Part shown: piece by piece, positions 9,251-19,588 of the stretch
How positions within the stretch are numbered: the stretch's first letter is position 1
Layout: every line of letters starts with the position of its first letter
NCBI GenBank assembly: GCA_019425655.1
Contig: NQWY01028769.1
Span: forward strand, 1 to 22,892
Direction: 5' to 3'
DNA length: 22,892 bases
Origin: Rhizophagus prolifer
Lineage: Eukaryota; Glomeromycota; Glomeromycetes; Glomerales; Glomeraceae
Position numbers and translations under genes: made by a program
The notes under the pieces: generated by a model
Databases searched by the model: none
What the model was told of the DNA's origin: nothing
The model's input: the letters and a program-made list of their open reading frames with translations, nothing else

Positions 9251-11412
9251 ATGAGTTCCTCTAACACTGCTTGTTCTACTCAACACCTAAGTTTCAACCA
9301 ACGATGCCCTTCTTGTTCGGTTCCTGTGTTGAAGTTGTGGTTCCTCCTGTTCCTCCTTGTCCTCAACAACCCGTTCAGCAGATATGTTCTCATGACTCTT
9401 TGCCTAAACCCGATGGACGTTGAATCAACGGTCCCTGCTCCTTCTGCGCCTAATATTACTTCTCCTGCTACTAGTTTTCCTCAAGTTTTACAAGGCCAAG
9501 TTGTGAATACCTCTCGCTTTGAAAGTGGTTCTTTACCACATGACACCTCTTTGAACGCGTCACAACACGCTCCCGCTAATGGTAATGATGCGGCCGATTA
9601 ATCTGCAGGGTCTGCACCACAAGGCCGTGGTAAAGACAAAGAAGTTACTATTCTCACTCCTCCTGAACGTAAAGCAATGCCTGACTTAGACACTGTTGCG
9701 TTGCGTGTTTCCTCTACTCACTTTTAGGCTGAGGCTGCCCGAACTAATTTGAAGCGGTCGTTGGAAAGTACAAAACTAAATGACAATTTACTGACGATGT
9801 TGATCGCTACTTTTTTGCTTTCTTGTCCTACAATAAAGCTGCATCAATTTCTGATGCAGATGAAAAGAAAAGAGTTAGGATCTGCTTTACTGCTCTGGAG
9901 GATTTGCAACGTGCTACCTCTGGCCCTATTGAAGAACTTTCTGGCCTGCTTTTCCATAAATATGATCCTCGTCATGCTCATATTGAAGAAAATCATCATT
10001 CCATACTGGTTACTGATATCCCGCTTTTTATTAAAGACATTCACCTTCGTAGTGCCTTCTCCCGCTTTGGCAATATTTCTAAATATAAAATTTCTACAAA
10101 AAAACCTACCAGAATGCAATTATCACCTTTGACTCAACCGATCCTGTCTCGCACTCATTTTCCACTAATACCTGGTCTGTCATGTGCCGCGGGTACTGCC
10201 TTCAGGTGGTTCCAATTGATTTTGATGCAGATATGCGTGCTGCTCGCCACGCTCACGTAGCTTTACTTGCTGGTCTTCCAAAGAACGTTAAAGATGGTGA
10301 TTTGGTGGAACTTGGTCACCATCTCAATGCTACAGCTATTAACATCCCTCTTTCCCGTAACTCTTACTCTCCCAAACCTTATGCCTACGTTTCTTTCATC
10401 TCGGAACAGCGTATGGCCTGTGCCATGGAACAATCATGTGCTTATCAGGATCGCCCGCTTTCATGGCACTCTCCTTCTGAGGTTACCTCGCTTTTCCATC
10501 GGTGCGGCAGAAAGAATTGCTCCCCTACCGCATGTCCCTATGCTTCCTCCCAGTCACGTCTGAGTTGTCCTTCTAACACCAATGACCAGTTAGGCAAATT
10601 GTACCAACAATTTAAACCTGCCCAATACCGTCCTAATCGCTTCTCCCGTCCTGCTGGCTCTACTTCCCATCCTTCTTCCCATACTTCTTCTCGCAATCGA
10701 TCAATATCACGTTCTAATCGCCTCAACCTTCCTAATCGTTCTTCTCATCCTTCTCGCCCCTGGAATCGTGCGCATCTTCCTCCCTCTGACGCTAACTGGG
10801 ACAATGATACATCAGCTTCTTACCCCTCCTCAGACTCCTGATGCTAGCTCAGCCCGTTCACAAGAAATTGCTATGCTTCGCCAAATGGTAAACGACTTAA
10901 ATAGCCAAATTGGAGAGCTTCTTTTACTTGTTCGCTCCCATGATGCTCACCTCGATACCATTGAGCAGCATTTATTTCTCTCGTCTTCCAGTCCTGCTGA
11001 TGAATTTACCCTTGCCGCCTGGAGCATGCTAATAACCAATCTGCTAACACCCTGGATGAGTTCAATCTTCGGGCCAATAAAACCACCTTTAGTAACACTG
11101 CCTTCTCTTTCCCTACCGCGGAAACTTCTTCCCCCGCCCTCCCTGATACCGATATGTTTGATGCTAGCTGCGATGACTCATTTGATTTTATGGCTTTTTA
11201 TTACACTCCTATTGCCTCAAACTGTCACCGTTCTGCCTTGCCCATATGCCAAACCTCACTTTCGCACCCTGCTCCCCCCTTCCTCAACTGATTTCGCTGC
11301 TGCCCTCGCTCGTATAGCTGATACTTAATGACTAGTTATGGAAAAAATGGATTCTCTTGACCCACCCTCCACTCACAACCCTTCTGCGATAGATTCTTCT
11401 GATCGCCAATAA
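9251..11412 (+). pseudogene. LINE B ORF1: RRM/zinc-knuckle protein (broken)
   Basis: Same start context (tacaaatATG) as the other copies, ending CAATAA at 11407-11412. A deletion near 9410 removes about 40 bases of the N-terminal low-complexity region that A and C keep. The second RRM, knuckle region and basic Ser/Arg/Pro-rich tail are best seen in the open stretch 10182-10841 (ALLAGLPKNV, YAYVSF, FHRCGRKNCSPTAC). The first Cys of the knuckle is Phe here. The coiled coil (MLRQMVNDLNSQIGEL) lies at about 10873-10920. This copy keeps about 55 bp near 11060-11120 that A lacks. Several stops and frameshifts break it. Confidence 0.82.
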
Positions 11413-14240
11413 CTCTCCCGTTCTTCCTTGTATATTCTTCTCTAATGATGGATACATACAAAAATAATATATATAATATTGTCCCCGCCTGCTGCTTTTA
11501 CCTTCCTTCTTATTAGTTCAACATTGGTACAATAAATGTTAATGGTATATCCTCTCCTGCTTCCTCTCCCAAGATTGACTTTCTCTCTTCCCTTATGACT
11601 GAATTACAACTTCATTTAATCTCCTTTCTTGAAACCCACACTTCTCGCTCCTCTTTTTCGCATCTCTTTTCCGCCTTTGCTACTGCCTATAATTATCAGC
11701 AATGGTGGTCTCCCAACTCCCCTTCTGACCCAGATAGTGGCATTGGTATGCTGGTCTACTCTTCTGTTTCTAAATATATTCATAAATGTAAACGATGGCA
11801 GGGCTGTCTCTTATCCCTGTATTTTCAGTTTCCTAGCACCCGTCTCTGTAATATTTCTGCTTATTGCCTTCTTACTCCACTCATCATAAGACTACTTATG
11901 CCGCGTTTCTGTCTGAATTAACCTTTTTGTTAGATGACGCCTTCTCGCAGAATATTCCTGTATTGTGTACAGGTGACTTTAACGCGCGATACAATGATTT
12001 TTTGCCGCATTTACTCACTTCTCCTTGCACCTTGACTTCATATCAGCTCTTTGAACTTTTGACGCGCTGTAACTTTCAGAATCTTGCTCCTGCTGTTGCA
12101 GACGGTTCACTTATCCCTACGTTTCACATCTCTTCGTTGGAGGCTTCATCCTCTTGTATTGATTATACTTTTGTTTCGCCCTCTTTTCCTCTTCCTGTTC
12201 TTTTTTTTACAGTTATGGATACCTCAGAATTTAATGATGCCCACGATTGTGTGCTTGATCATGACTTATTACTTTCCTCTTTGGACTTCTCTCATCTCGC
12301 TACCTTCCATCCTGCAAGCTATCTTAAACAGCATGAACGCTTTCAGCGTATTTGTGATATTTCTAAAGCCAATCCAGATCAGAAATCTGCGTATCAAGCA
12401 TCATTCATGTCCACCTTGCGCTGTTTGCATTCTTCTTCGTTTTATAATCTGGCCTCATTGAATGATCAGTGGTCTCTTTTCTGCAAGTGTGTACTTTCGG
12501 CGTCTAAATCTTCACTCCCATATATCGATCAGAATCTTTCCTGGAAACCTAAACCTCACCCTGATTTGGTCCCTTGGATCGAATTTTCTTGTTTTTTGGA
12601 TCATTTGTTAATTAAACTTACCTCTGCATTAACTGAGGGTCGTTTGCATCACCTATCCTCGGTTTGGACTGATATTCGTGCTCAACTCTCGTCCTTCTTG
12701 TCTGCTGTGAATTTGACCTATGATCTGGTTCCTCTACCTATATACTTGGATTTCTCTCTTCCTGCTTGTTCAACGATAATTGCTCAGCTCTTCTCAGTAC
12801 TTTGGCCCCTTAAGCGTCTTATATCCGCCTCTTTAATTGATACGCAGAAATCTGTGCATGCTGGTAATATAGCTCAGCATTTGGACGCAAGGGATGACAA
12901 TTTTCATGTTGCTAAAGGGCGTTTCATTGCTTCTGCCCTGAACTTGGAATTCCGTTTGATTACTTTGGATCGGGTGCTTTCTGCTGACCCTACTACTGGA
13001 CGCCCTGTTTTGTTATTAGAGCTGCGTTCCATTAAAGAAGCTGCAATTCAGCATTTTCAAAATTATATCCAACCGGCTGCGAATGCTTTTCGCTGTATTA
13101 CAGATCTTCCTCCTTCTTGGCAACCTCTTACGCTTTTCTCTCCCACCTTGCCCTGGATATTTATACTTCGGTAATGGCTCCTGTGAACTTGGAATGTCTT
13201 CGTTCTGCTATTGCTTCCCTACTGAATAAAAAAGCGCCAGGACCGTCGGGTATTTTGTACGTACATTTGAAACTTCTTCTGGATGATGGTTTTGCTGTCC
13301 TACTTGAGCTATGTAACACTTGCCTACGTACTGGTGATATTCTGAATGAGTGGCGTTCTGCACATGTATATCCTATCCCAAAACTTCACGAATACGATGG
13401 TCTTCTTAAGAACACCAGACCCATTACTTTGTTGGAAACCTCGAGGAAACTTCTTGTTAAAATTATCACCTCCCGCCTTTCTGCGATTATGGTAGAGCAT
13501 AGCTGCCTTCAAGGTGGCAATTTCACCAGCCTCCCTGGTTGTTCTACAGCTCCGCCTATTCAGTTACTGGATCAAATTTTACGATAGCATCAATTTTTGG
13601 ATGACCTGCAGGAATTATGGATCATCTCGCAAGATATCAGCAAGGCGTTTGTCTCTGTTGACTTGAACATGCTGAATCTTTGTTTTCAACACCTTTGCTT
13701 CCCGCCTTTATTATGCCAATTTCTTTTATCCCTTTTTACCCAGTATGATAATCGCATTCTCACTTGTTATGGTACTACTGATTCTTATCGTGTTCGCATT
13801 GGTATTGATCAGGGTGAAGTCATTTCCCCTTTGCTTTGGACTATTTATATTGACCCCCTCCTTACTCGTCTGAACAATTCCTCTCTTTCTCCGTATGTTT
13901 TTCAACCATTGATTGCCCCTCCCGCTTATTTTTTTCTTCTCCTCCTCCTGTTCCTATTAACTATCTTACTTATATGGTCGATTCTACTCTCATTTCTTCC
14001 TCCTGCACTGGTATGACTCATCTGCTCTCTTTATGCTGAGAATTTTATTTTATTAATAACACAGCTGCCAATATGGATAAATACGTACTGGTTTAGTGGT
14101 GCCGCCTGAAACTAAGGAGTTTTACCATTTGCCGAAACCGAAATGGTAAAACTAGTTTAGGAAAATTAGCTAATTCCGAAACTGCTGAAACTTCCCGAAA
14201 TTCTGATTGGTCCGTTGCCAAATTATGTCACGTGACTCAT

Positions 14241-14391
14241 AATTCTGGCCGGAATTTAATTAAAATTTATAAAAACTTATTTTTATTTCTATATATATAC
14301 CATATGGTTCTGAGTCTGTACCAATCTTCGTAACATGATTAGCTTCATTTTAAGCATATGCATACTCTGTGTAACCTTGATTTCCTTATAT
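14241..14391 (+). repeat. hAT internal direct repeat, copy 1
   Basis: About 150 bp (aattctggccggaattt... to tttccttatat) that recurs at 14451-14595, sharing ttagcttcattttaagcata and gtaaccttgatttccttata. The period is about 205 bp. Confidence 0.75.
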
Positions 14392-14450
14392 AGTAATTGT
14401 TACACTGCAAGATTTTATAATTTCAGCCGGAATTACGAGCGATTTTTGGT

Positions 14451-14595
14451 AATTCCGGTCAGAATTAAAATTATAAAAACTTATTTCTATTTCTATATAT
14501 AAACCATATAATTCTGGCTCCGTACCACTTTTCATGACACAATTAGCTTCATTTTAAGCATATGCATACTTTGTGTAACCTTGATTTCCTTATAT
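14451..14595 (+). repeat. hAT internal direct repeat, copy 2
   Basis: Second copy of the 14241-14391 block. Its right end, ttatat, is exactly where the nested 428-bp element begins. The sequence after copy 1 (attgttacactgcaagattt) resembles that after the nested element (tattacacaaattttataa), which supports insertion at this point. Confidence 0.75.
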
Positions 14596-14725
14596 GGGGG
14601 CTCATTAAAGCAGGGTAGCCTGGACTTGCCATGGCGCAGCGGCAAAATAATTCTCCTGGCCCGGCTAAATACTTTTTCTGCCCCATCTGGTCACATGACC
14701 TGTGGCTCATATGATCTCAGCCACG

Positions 14726-14755
14726 CCCACTCATAGGCTGGCGCCTATGAGTGGG
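14726..14755. repeat. Perfect hairpin 1 in nested element
   Basis: CCCACTCATAGGC and its exact complement GCCTATGAGTGGG, 13-bp arms around a 4-nt loop. Confidence 0.9.
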
Positions 14756-14774
14756 TCACGTGGACAACTGCGCC

Positions 14775-14850
14775 ATCGATATATAGTAAATAGTGGCGCA
14801 TTTCAGACCGTTTAACGGTCCTCATACCCCACTATTTACTATATATCGAT
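14775..14850. repeat. Perfect 22-bp-arm hairpin 2, with an inner hairpin in its loop
   Basis: The arms at 14775-14796 and 14829-14850 are exact reverse complements (core ATATAGTAAATAGTGG). The loop holds a second hairpin at 14806-14820 (GACCGT, TTA, ACGGTC). The long uninterrupted pairing suggests a recent or selected structure. Confidence 0.9.
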
Positions 14851-14872
14851 CGGCAGTTTTCCGTGGATCCGG

Positions 14873-14896
14873 TGTGGTGCACATATATGCACCACA
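14873..14896. repeat. Perfect hairpin 3 in nested element
   Basis: TGTGGTGCA, a 6-nt loop (catata), TGCACCACA; 9-bp arms. Confidence 0.85.
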
Positions 14897-16659
14897 TCCA
14901 GACGTGGCTGAGAGATGATATGCGCTACCGATCATGTGACCAGGATGGCGCAGAAAAACATTTAGCTTGAGCCGGAAGAATCTTTTACCGCTGCGCCACT
15001 CTGCCCTGCTTTAATGCGCCCCCTTATATGGAAATGTATATTACACAAATTTTATAATTCTGGCCAGAATTATAAATCACGTGATATAATGCTGGTAACA
15101 GACCAATCATAATTTTGGGAAGTTTTGGCAGTTTCGGAAATGGTTTTGGAAAAAATTCTGAACCTGAAACTATTTTGGAATTCGGAAATAGTTTCGGACG
15201 GCACCACTATACTGGTTTCTTTGGTCTGCCCTGACACTTTTGTGGACTTTGCTCTTACCAAACCTTTTTCAGCGGACCTTCCTCAGCCATTATCCCTGAC
15301 TGCGCTTCCTCGCAATGCGTCTTTTCAGTTTCTTGGCGTCTGGTTCAACATGCCATTGGCGCTGAAATTTGTTCATATGCAAATTGGTAATGAATTCGCT
15401 GCGATGGCCGCCACTCTCAAATGGAAAAAGCTTGCGCTGCAACATTTGATTTATTTGCATAATACTGTTCTCCTTCCTCAGGTGGATTTTTGGTTGCAAG
15501 TTACTCACATTCGAATCCAAATGTGTTCAGCTCTCTACCTCCTTCCGCACTTTATTTAAATCCTCTTCGCATCTTGTCCGCTCTTTTCCTAATGTGGCTA
15601 TTTCTTCTCGACACACTTATAATTTGATTCCGCTTTTCATTCACTTGATGGATTCTAAGGCGAATCGGTTATATAACCTCCTGAATAATCCTTCTGCTTC
15701 ATCGATTGCTCGTCTTGCTTTACGTCTCCTCTTTATTTCTCATGTTCTCGCCTGGCCGCGCTCTCTTCTTATGGACTCTTCACTTGATCCTATACGCCCT
15801 GTCCTTACCGATTAGTTTTTTAGTACTATTAAATACCTTCGCTCCCTTGGTGTCTCCTTTAGTGGTATTTCCCCTCTCTTCCAGTGTTTGTTCTGCTTAC
15901 TCCGTTGTTGCCCTTACTGCCCTCCACACAGGTCCTCACTTCTACCATTCGTGGTCTCAGTGCCTTAGAACCTCTTCTTACCCCTGATGGCTCATCTCTG
16001 ACCTCTTGGCGTTCTCTTCGTGCTTTATCCGTTATTCCTTCATGCGGTAAGACCCTCTTGGTTCTCCCATTTAGGTTCTTCTATTTGTGCAGACTCCTTT
16101 GGCACTTTGCTTCCGCCTAGCTGACCTGTATTTCGCCCTGCTGTTGCTCCTCCTATTTCTTGTTGGATGTTGCCTGCCACTTCTCTTCCATCTCATCAAA
16201 TGTTTTGGGCTCTGGCCTTTCACAGTCCTTCCACTTTGTTCGTGTTTGGTCATCTCCTGCAGCAGTCTGTGGCTCATGCGGATGATAATGCTGCTGTTCT
16301 TGTCCATTGGCTTCTTTCTCCTACGTCTGTTCTGGCTGCTTTGGACGCCACTTCTTGTCCTGGTTGTTCTTTACATGATTGTTCCATCTCTTTGACTAAT
16401 TCTTTCCAGAAAAAAGCGCATAGCTTTTCCTGTTTTCTGCGGGTTCGTTCATCTCAGACTTTAAGCTGGCGCTTATGACTAGTACTCTGCGGTCCTCTCT
16501 GCGAACGATTGAACTCCTTCCCGCTTGGACTTATTTGAATTGTTCTCTGCCACTTTTATATCCTGATTTTCGTTTTGGTTCTCCCATTCTTCCTACTTTT
16601 GTTCCTGCTTCTCCTGTTGACTCTCTTCTTCCCTGTCTTTCAAACTTTAATTATAGTGA

Positions 16660-17105
16660 CGCCTTTTCCTGACATTTTTATTTTGTTATTAATGTTACTT
16701 CGGTGTCTCCTGCTACCCTTTCATTTTCTTCCCCTCTAGGTTTTTGTTGGCTTCAAATCGACCACCCTGCTTCTCCTCTCATCGTGCAACAAGCTGTTTA
16801 TCGATGTAATCATGAGTGGCCTTCTGTTACGTGTCTTTTCCTTCAAGCTCTGCTGTCACTTTTCATGAGTGCTTCTCCTTCTGTGACGCTGGATTTGTGT
16901 GTTGCTTGCCTGGCCTTCATTACTTTGTTTTCTCGTCTCTCAGCTGGAGGATTACCTGCCTACCTTCGTCCTGCTTCTTTGTGTCATCACAATCACCAGC
17001 TTTGGGCATTGGTTCTAACTCTGATAACTTCTAAATCTCTTTCTGTTCAATTTTTTTATAATGATGCTTTATCTTCCCTTTGTGGCTGTACCGCTGAGTT
17101 GTGTC
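16660..17105 (+). other. RNase H-like region of LINE B ORF2 without catalytic acids
   Basis: An open stretch covers the whole region in one frame from 16703. It has GFCWLQIDHP and LTLITSKSLSVQF, as in copy A, and the same non-acidic residues where catalytic Asp/Glu would be expected. Agreement between two diverged copies argues against random decay of one copy. Confidence 0.45.
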
Positions 17106-17472
17106 AAGATCTCACCTCTGTTCTGGCCTTCTCTCCTCCTTGGTCCCTTTTTGTGCTTTCTGTGCATCTTTACTATAGTACCTTCTTGCTGGATAATGAT
17201 CTTAAATCGTTCTTGGCTCGATTTTTGGATGCCTCTGATATTCTCCATTTGTGCGCTCTCTCCCGCTTCCTGGAGTTGTCTTTGCGCTCATTCTTTGCTG
17301 CGGTGGATTGGGCCTCTACGTTTAGTGTGTTGCGCTCTGGCCTCACCTATTCTCATGCTGCTCGGAAGGACGCTTCCTTTCTGGCCTTCACTTCCAAGCT
17401 TTTTTTCGTTCATTTTCCACTTTGGACTATTTGCAACGACATAAACCGCATGTTTATCCTTCTTCCTTGACG

Positions 17473-17523
17473 TGTTATAACTGTAATGCTACTGTGGAAA
17501 CGTTTGACCACCTGTGGACCTGT
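17473..17523 (+). other. C-terminal CCHC zinc knuckle of LINE B ORF2
   Basis: CYNCNATVETFDHLWTC fits CX2CX8HX3C. All four ligands agree with copy A, although about a third of the other residues differ. Confidence 0.75.
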
Positions 17524-17949
17524 TCAGGTCCGAACTGGAACCGTTTCTCCAACTTCATCTCCCTAACGGACACTTTCCGGAATGGTTTAAAGTCAGCGCT
17601 GCTTACGCGTTTTTCACGTCTTTCCCCTGCGCTCTTAGCTCCTTTATTGGATTCTCAATCGTACTTTCAATTGCCCTCTCCTTCTGATGAACCGGCCACC
17701 TTTACTCTCATGCATTTCGTTCAAAGATGGATCCTGGCTCATTTCACCACGTCCTTAATTTCCTTAACACAGGGTTCTCCACAAGTTGTCTCTAATCTGG
17801 TATACTCGCATTTGGCCTCCATGCATAAAAATCTTTTATCGATTTTGGCCTCCCTTAAACAGTTTCCTTCCAGTGGCTCTTCTCCTGTTCCTCATAAACC
17901 TCCTCTACCGCTTCATTCTCTCCCGCAATTTTTTGCGACTTCTTTTTAG

Positions 17950-18312
17950 GTTTTGGACTCTATAATTTTTGGACTTCCTGGCTTGGTTTCTCTGGCACAT
18001 GGTACCTTGGATTATGATGAAGCGTCAAACAGTTCAGCTCCATCGGCTTCTCTTTAACCTTTGGTTCAGGGAGTAGTGGGTGTGATCGATTAGTTTGCTC
18101 GGAACTTAGTTTAGTCCTAGATTAGATTGTAGGTTAGGGTATGCGGGAATAGCGTGCTAGTTTAGTCTCATAGATTAGTTTATTTTCTGTGCGACTAATT
18201 GTACTTAGTTTTATTTTGGTTTATTTTTTTTCTTACTTGTATCTTTTTGAATATTTATTTGTAGTTAATTTTAAATACTTAATAAAATCTTAGCTAAATT
18301 GCTGTTTTGCTA
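17950..18312 (+). promoter_or_regulatory. 3' UTR of LINE B
   Basis: Aligned by eye with the LINE A 3' UTR it is about 90% identical, higher than third-position identity in ORF2. It has the same ttag-rich tract, AATAAA at 18281-18286 and the same end, aattgctgttttgc, before the junction motif. Confidence 0.65.
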
Positions 18313-18330
18313 CTTGCTATCTAAAAGTGG
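18313..18330 (+). repeat. 18-bp junction motif, copy 4
   Basis: Exact copy of cttgctatctaaaagtgg between the 3' end of LINE B (aattgctgttttgcta) and the 5' end of LINE C (gaaaactctttcccgaa). Confidence 0.85.
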
Positions 18331-19588
18331 GAAAACTCTTTCCCGAATTTTTTATTTTCAAAAGATACTTAGAAAATTTTTATCGGTTCTCTTTATTAAA
18401 TAATATACTTTTACAAAAACTTTCTTGCTAGTTTATACAAATATGAGTTTCTCTAACACTGCCCGGTCTGCTCAACACCCAAGTCTTAACTAACGACGCC
18501 CTTCTCGTTCAGTTCCTGTTGTTGAAGTTGTGGTTCCTCCTGTTCCTTCTCGTCCTCAACAACCCGTTCAGCAGACACGTTCTCGTGACTCTTCGCCTGA
18601 ACCTGATAACGATACTCACAAACGTACTCGCACTGAAACTGAAACTATGGACGTTGAACCAACGATCCCTGCTCCTTCTGCGCCTAATATTACTTCTCCT
18701 CCTACTGGTTTTCCTCAAGTTTTACAAGGACAAGTTGTTAATACCTCTTGCTCTGAAAGCGGCTCTTTGCCACCTGACACCTCCTTGAACGTGTCACAAC
18801 ACGCTCCTGTTAATAGTAATGATGTGGTCGATCAATCTGCAGGGCCTGCACTACAAAGCTGTGGCAAAGACAAAGAAGTTACTATTCTCACTCCTCCTGA
18901 ACGTGAAGCAATGCCTGACTTAGACACTGTTGCGTTGCGTATTTTCTCTACTCACTTTTGGGTTGAGGCTGCCTCGAACCAAATTGAAGCGGTCGTTGAA
19001 AAATACAAAACTAAGCGACAACTTACTGATGATGTTGATCGCTACTTTTTTGCTTTCTCGTCCTACAATAAAGCTGCATTGATTTCTGGTGCAGATGAAA
19101 AGAAAAGAGTTAGGATCTGCTTTACTGCCTTGGAGGATTTGCAACGTGCCATCTCCGGCCCTATTGAAGAGCTTTCTGGCCTGCTTTTCCATGAATATGA
19201 CCCTTGTAATGCTTGTATAGAAGAAAACCGTCATTCCATACTGGTTACTGATATCCCACTTTTTATCAAAGACATTCACCTTCGTGGTGCCTTTTTCCAC
19301 TTCGGCAATATTTCTAAATGTAAAGTTTCTACCAAAAAAGCCTACCAGAATGCAGTTATCACCTTTGACTCATCTGACCCTGTCACCCACTCATTTTTCA
19401 CTAATACCTGGTCTGTCATGTGTTGCAGGTACTGCCTTTAGGTGGTTCTGATTGAATTTATTGCGGACATGCACGCTGCTCGCTGCACTCATGTAGCTTT
19501 ACTTGCTGGCCTTCCAAAGAACGTTAAAGATGGTGATTTGGTGGAACTAGCTCACCATCTCAACGCTGCGGCTATCAACATCCCCCTC
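18331..19588 (+). mobile_element. LINE copy C: 5' fragment truncated at its 3' side
   Basis: It starts right after the fourth junction motif with the family 5' UTR, then runs through ORF1 to within the second RRM-like domain. Similarity to copy B stops at about 19588 (atcaacatccccc) and unrelated AT-rich DNA follows. The 3' part of ORF1, all of ORF2 and the 3' UTR are missing. LINEs are usually truncated at the 5' side, so later deletion or rearrangement is the simplest cause. Confidence 0.88.
18443..19588 (+). pseudogene. LINE C ORF1: partial RRM protein (broken)
   Basis: The ATG at 18443 matches copies A and B. A CAA-to-TAA change at 18491-18493 stops it after 16 codons. An open stretch then runs 18530-19441 (Pro-rich N-terminus, helical region, first RRM with SILVTDIPLF and AVITFDSS) to a stop at 19439-19441. 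Sequence like the second RRM (ALLAGLPKNV) continues to the truncation point. The 912-nt open stretch, unbroken where A has a frameshift, helps define the ancestral ORF1 frame. Confidence 0.82.

Larger units (their letters stand above)
14596..15023. mobile_element. Nested 428-bp inverted-repeat, multi-hairpin element
   Basis: The ends are GGGGGCTCATTAAAGCAGGG and, inverted, GGGGGCGCATTAAAGCAGGG, flanked by the 6-bp direct repeat TTATAT (14590-14595 and 15024-15029). Inverted similarity runs about 110 bp inwards. It is markedly more GC-rich than its host element and has no ORF. Both arms carry TGGCGCAGCGG (plus 14632-14642; minus 14988-14998), which fits the tRNA A-box consensus. The centre is a series of near-perfect hairpins. 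The superfamily is not assignable from a 6-bp duplication alone; a foldback element or a MITE of a little-known family are both possible. Confidence 0.8.
14094..15209. mobile_element. Non-autonomous hAT-superfamily element (MITE-like)
   Basis: The terminal inverted repeats begin TAGTGGTGCCG and end CGGCACCACTA, and inverted similarity continues inwards for about 160 bp (for example CGAAACTGC...GATTGGTC on both sides). The flanking duplication is 8 bp, TACTGGTT (14086-14093 and 15210-15217). TAGTG-type ends plus an 8-bp duplication are diagnostic of hAT. CCGAAA motifs recur near both ends, like hAT subterminal transposase sites. No transposase ORF is present. Removing the element and one duplication restores alignment with uninterrupted LINE A near 6050. 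The interior holds a tandem duplication and a nested 428-bp element. Confidence 0.92.
11445..17949 (+). pseudogene. LINE B ORF2: endonuclease-reverse transcriptase (broken, split by hAT insertion)
   Basis: Tandem ATGs at 11445 and 11448 sit 33 nt after the ORF1 stop, as in A. The endonuclease is more complete than in A: LETHTS (about 11630), GDFNAR (about 11970), IDYTFVSPS (about 12158-12184) and LDHD (about 12253). RT motifs: KKAPGPSGI (about 13228), SQDISKAFVSVD (about 13627), GIDQGEVISPLLW (about 13801), YMVD in place of YMDD (about 13971). The hAT element splits the frame at 14093, and coding similarity resumes with CPDTFVDF and FLGVWF. The RNase H-like region (about 16660-17105) and the CCHC (17473-17523) follow. 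Stop TAG at 17947-17949. Many frameshifts; clearly dead. Confidence 0.88.
9129..18312 (+). mobile_element. LINE copy B: full-length, decayed and interrupted by a hAT element
   Basis: Same family and orientation as copy A. It is 9184 bp as found and about 8060 bp without the 1116-bp hAT insertion and its 8-bp duplication. Both ends are present and abut the 18-bp junction motif. Differences from A in ORF2 are often at third codon positions, so the two belong to lineages that diverged while active. Copy B is more decayed: many stops and frameshifts in both ORFs, with several CGN-to-TGN changes. Two RT catalytic-core residues are lost (YMVD for YMDD, AFVS for AFDS). Confidence 0.93.

Noticed and set aside
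14094-15209. Autonomous transposon carrying a transposase
   Set aside because: No open frame of useful length and no hAT transposase motif inside the element.
15125-15210. Coding start of the 15125-15559 open stretch as a separate gene
   Set aside because: Its first codons lie in the hAT terminus; the rest is the continuation of LINE B ORF2. The fusion is a by-product of the insertion.
1153-18312. LTR retrotransposon or endogenous virus interpretation of the repeated ends
   Set aside because: The repeated 18-mer is far too short for an LTR, and the coding order (RRM ORF1, AP endonuclease before RT, terminal CCHC, no protease or integrase) is that of LINEs.
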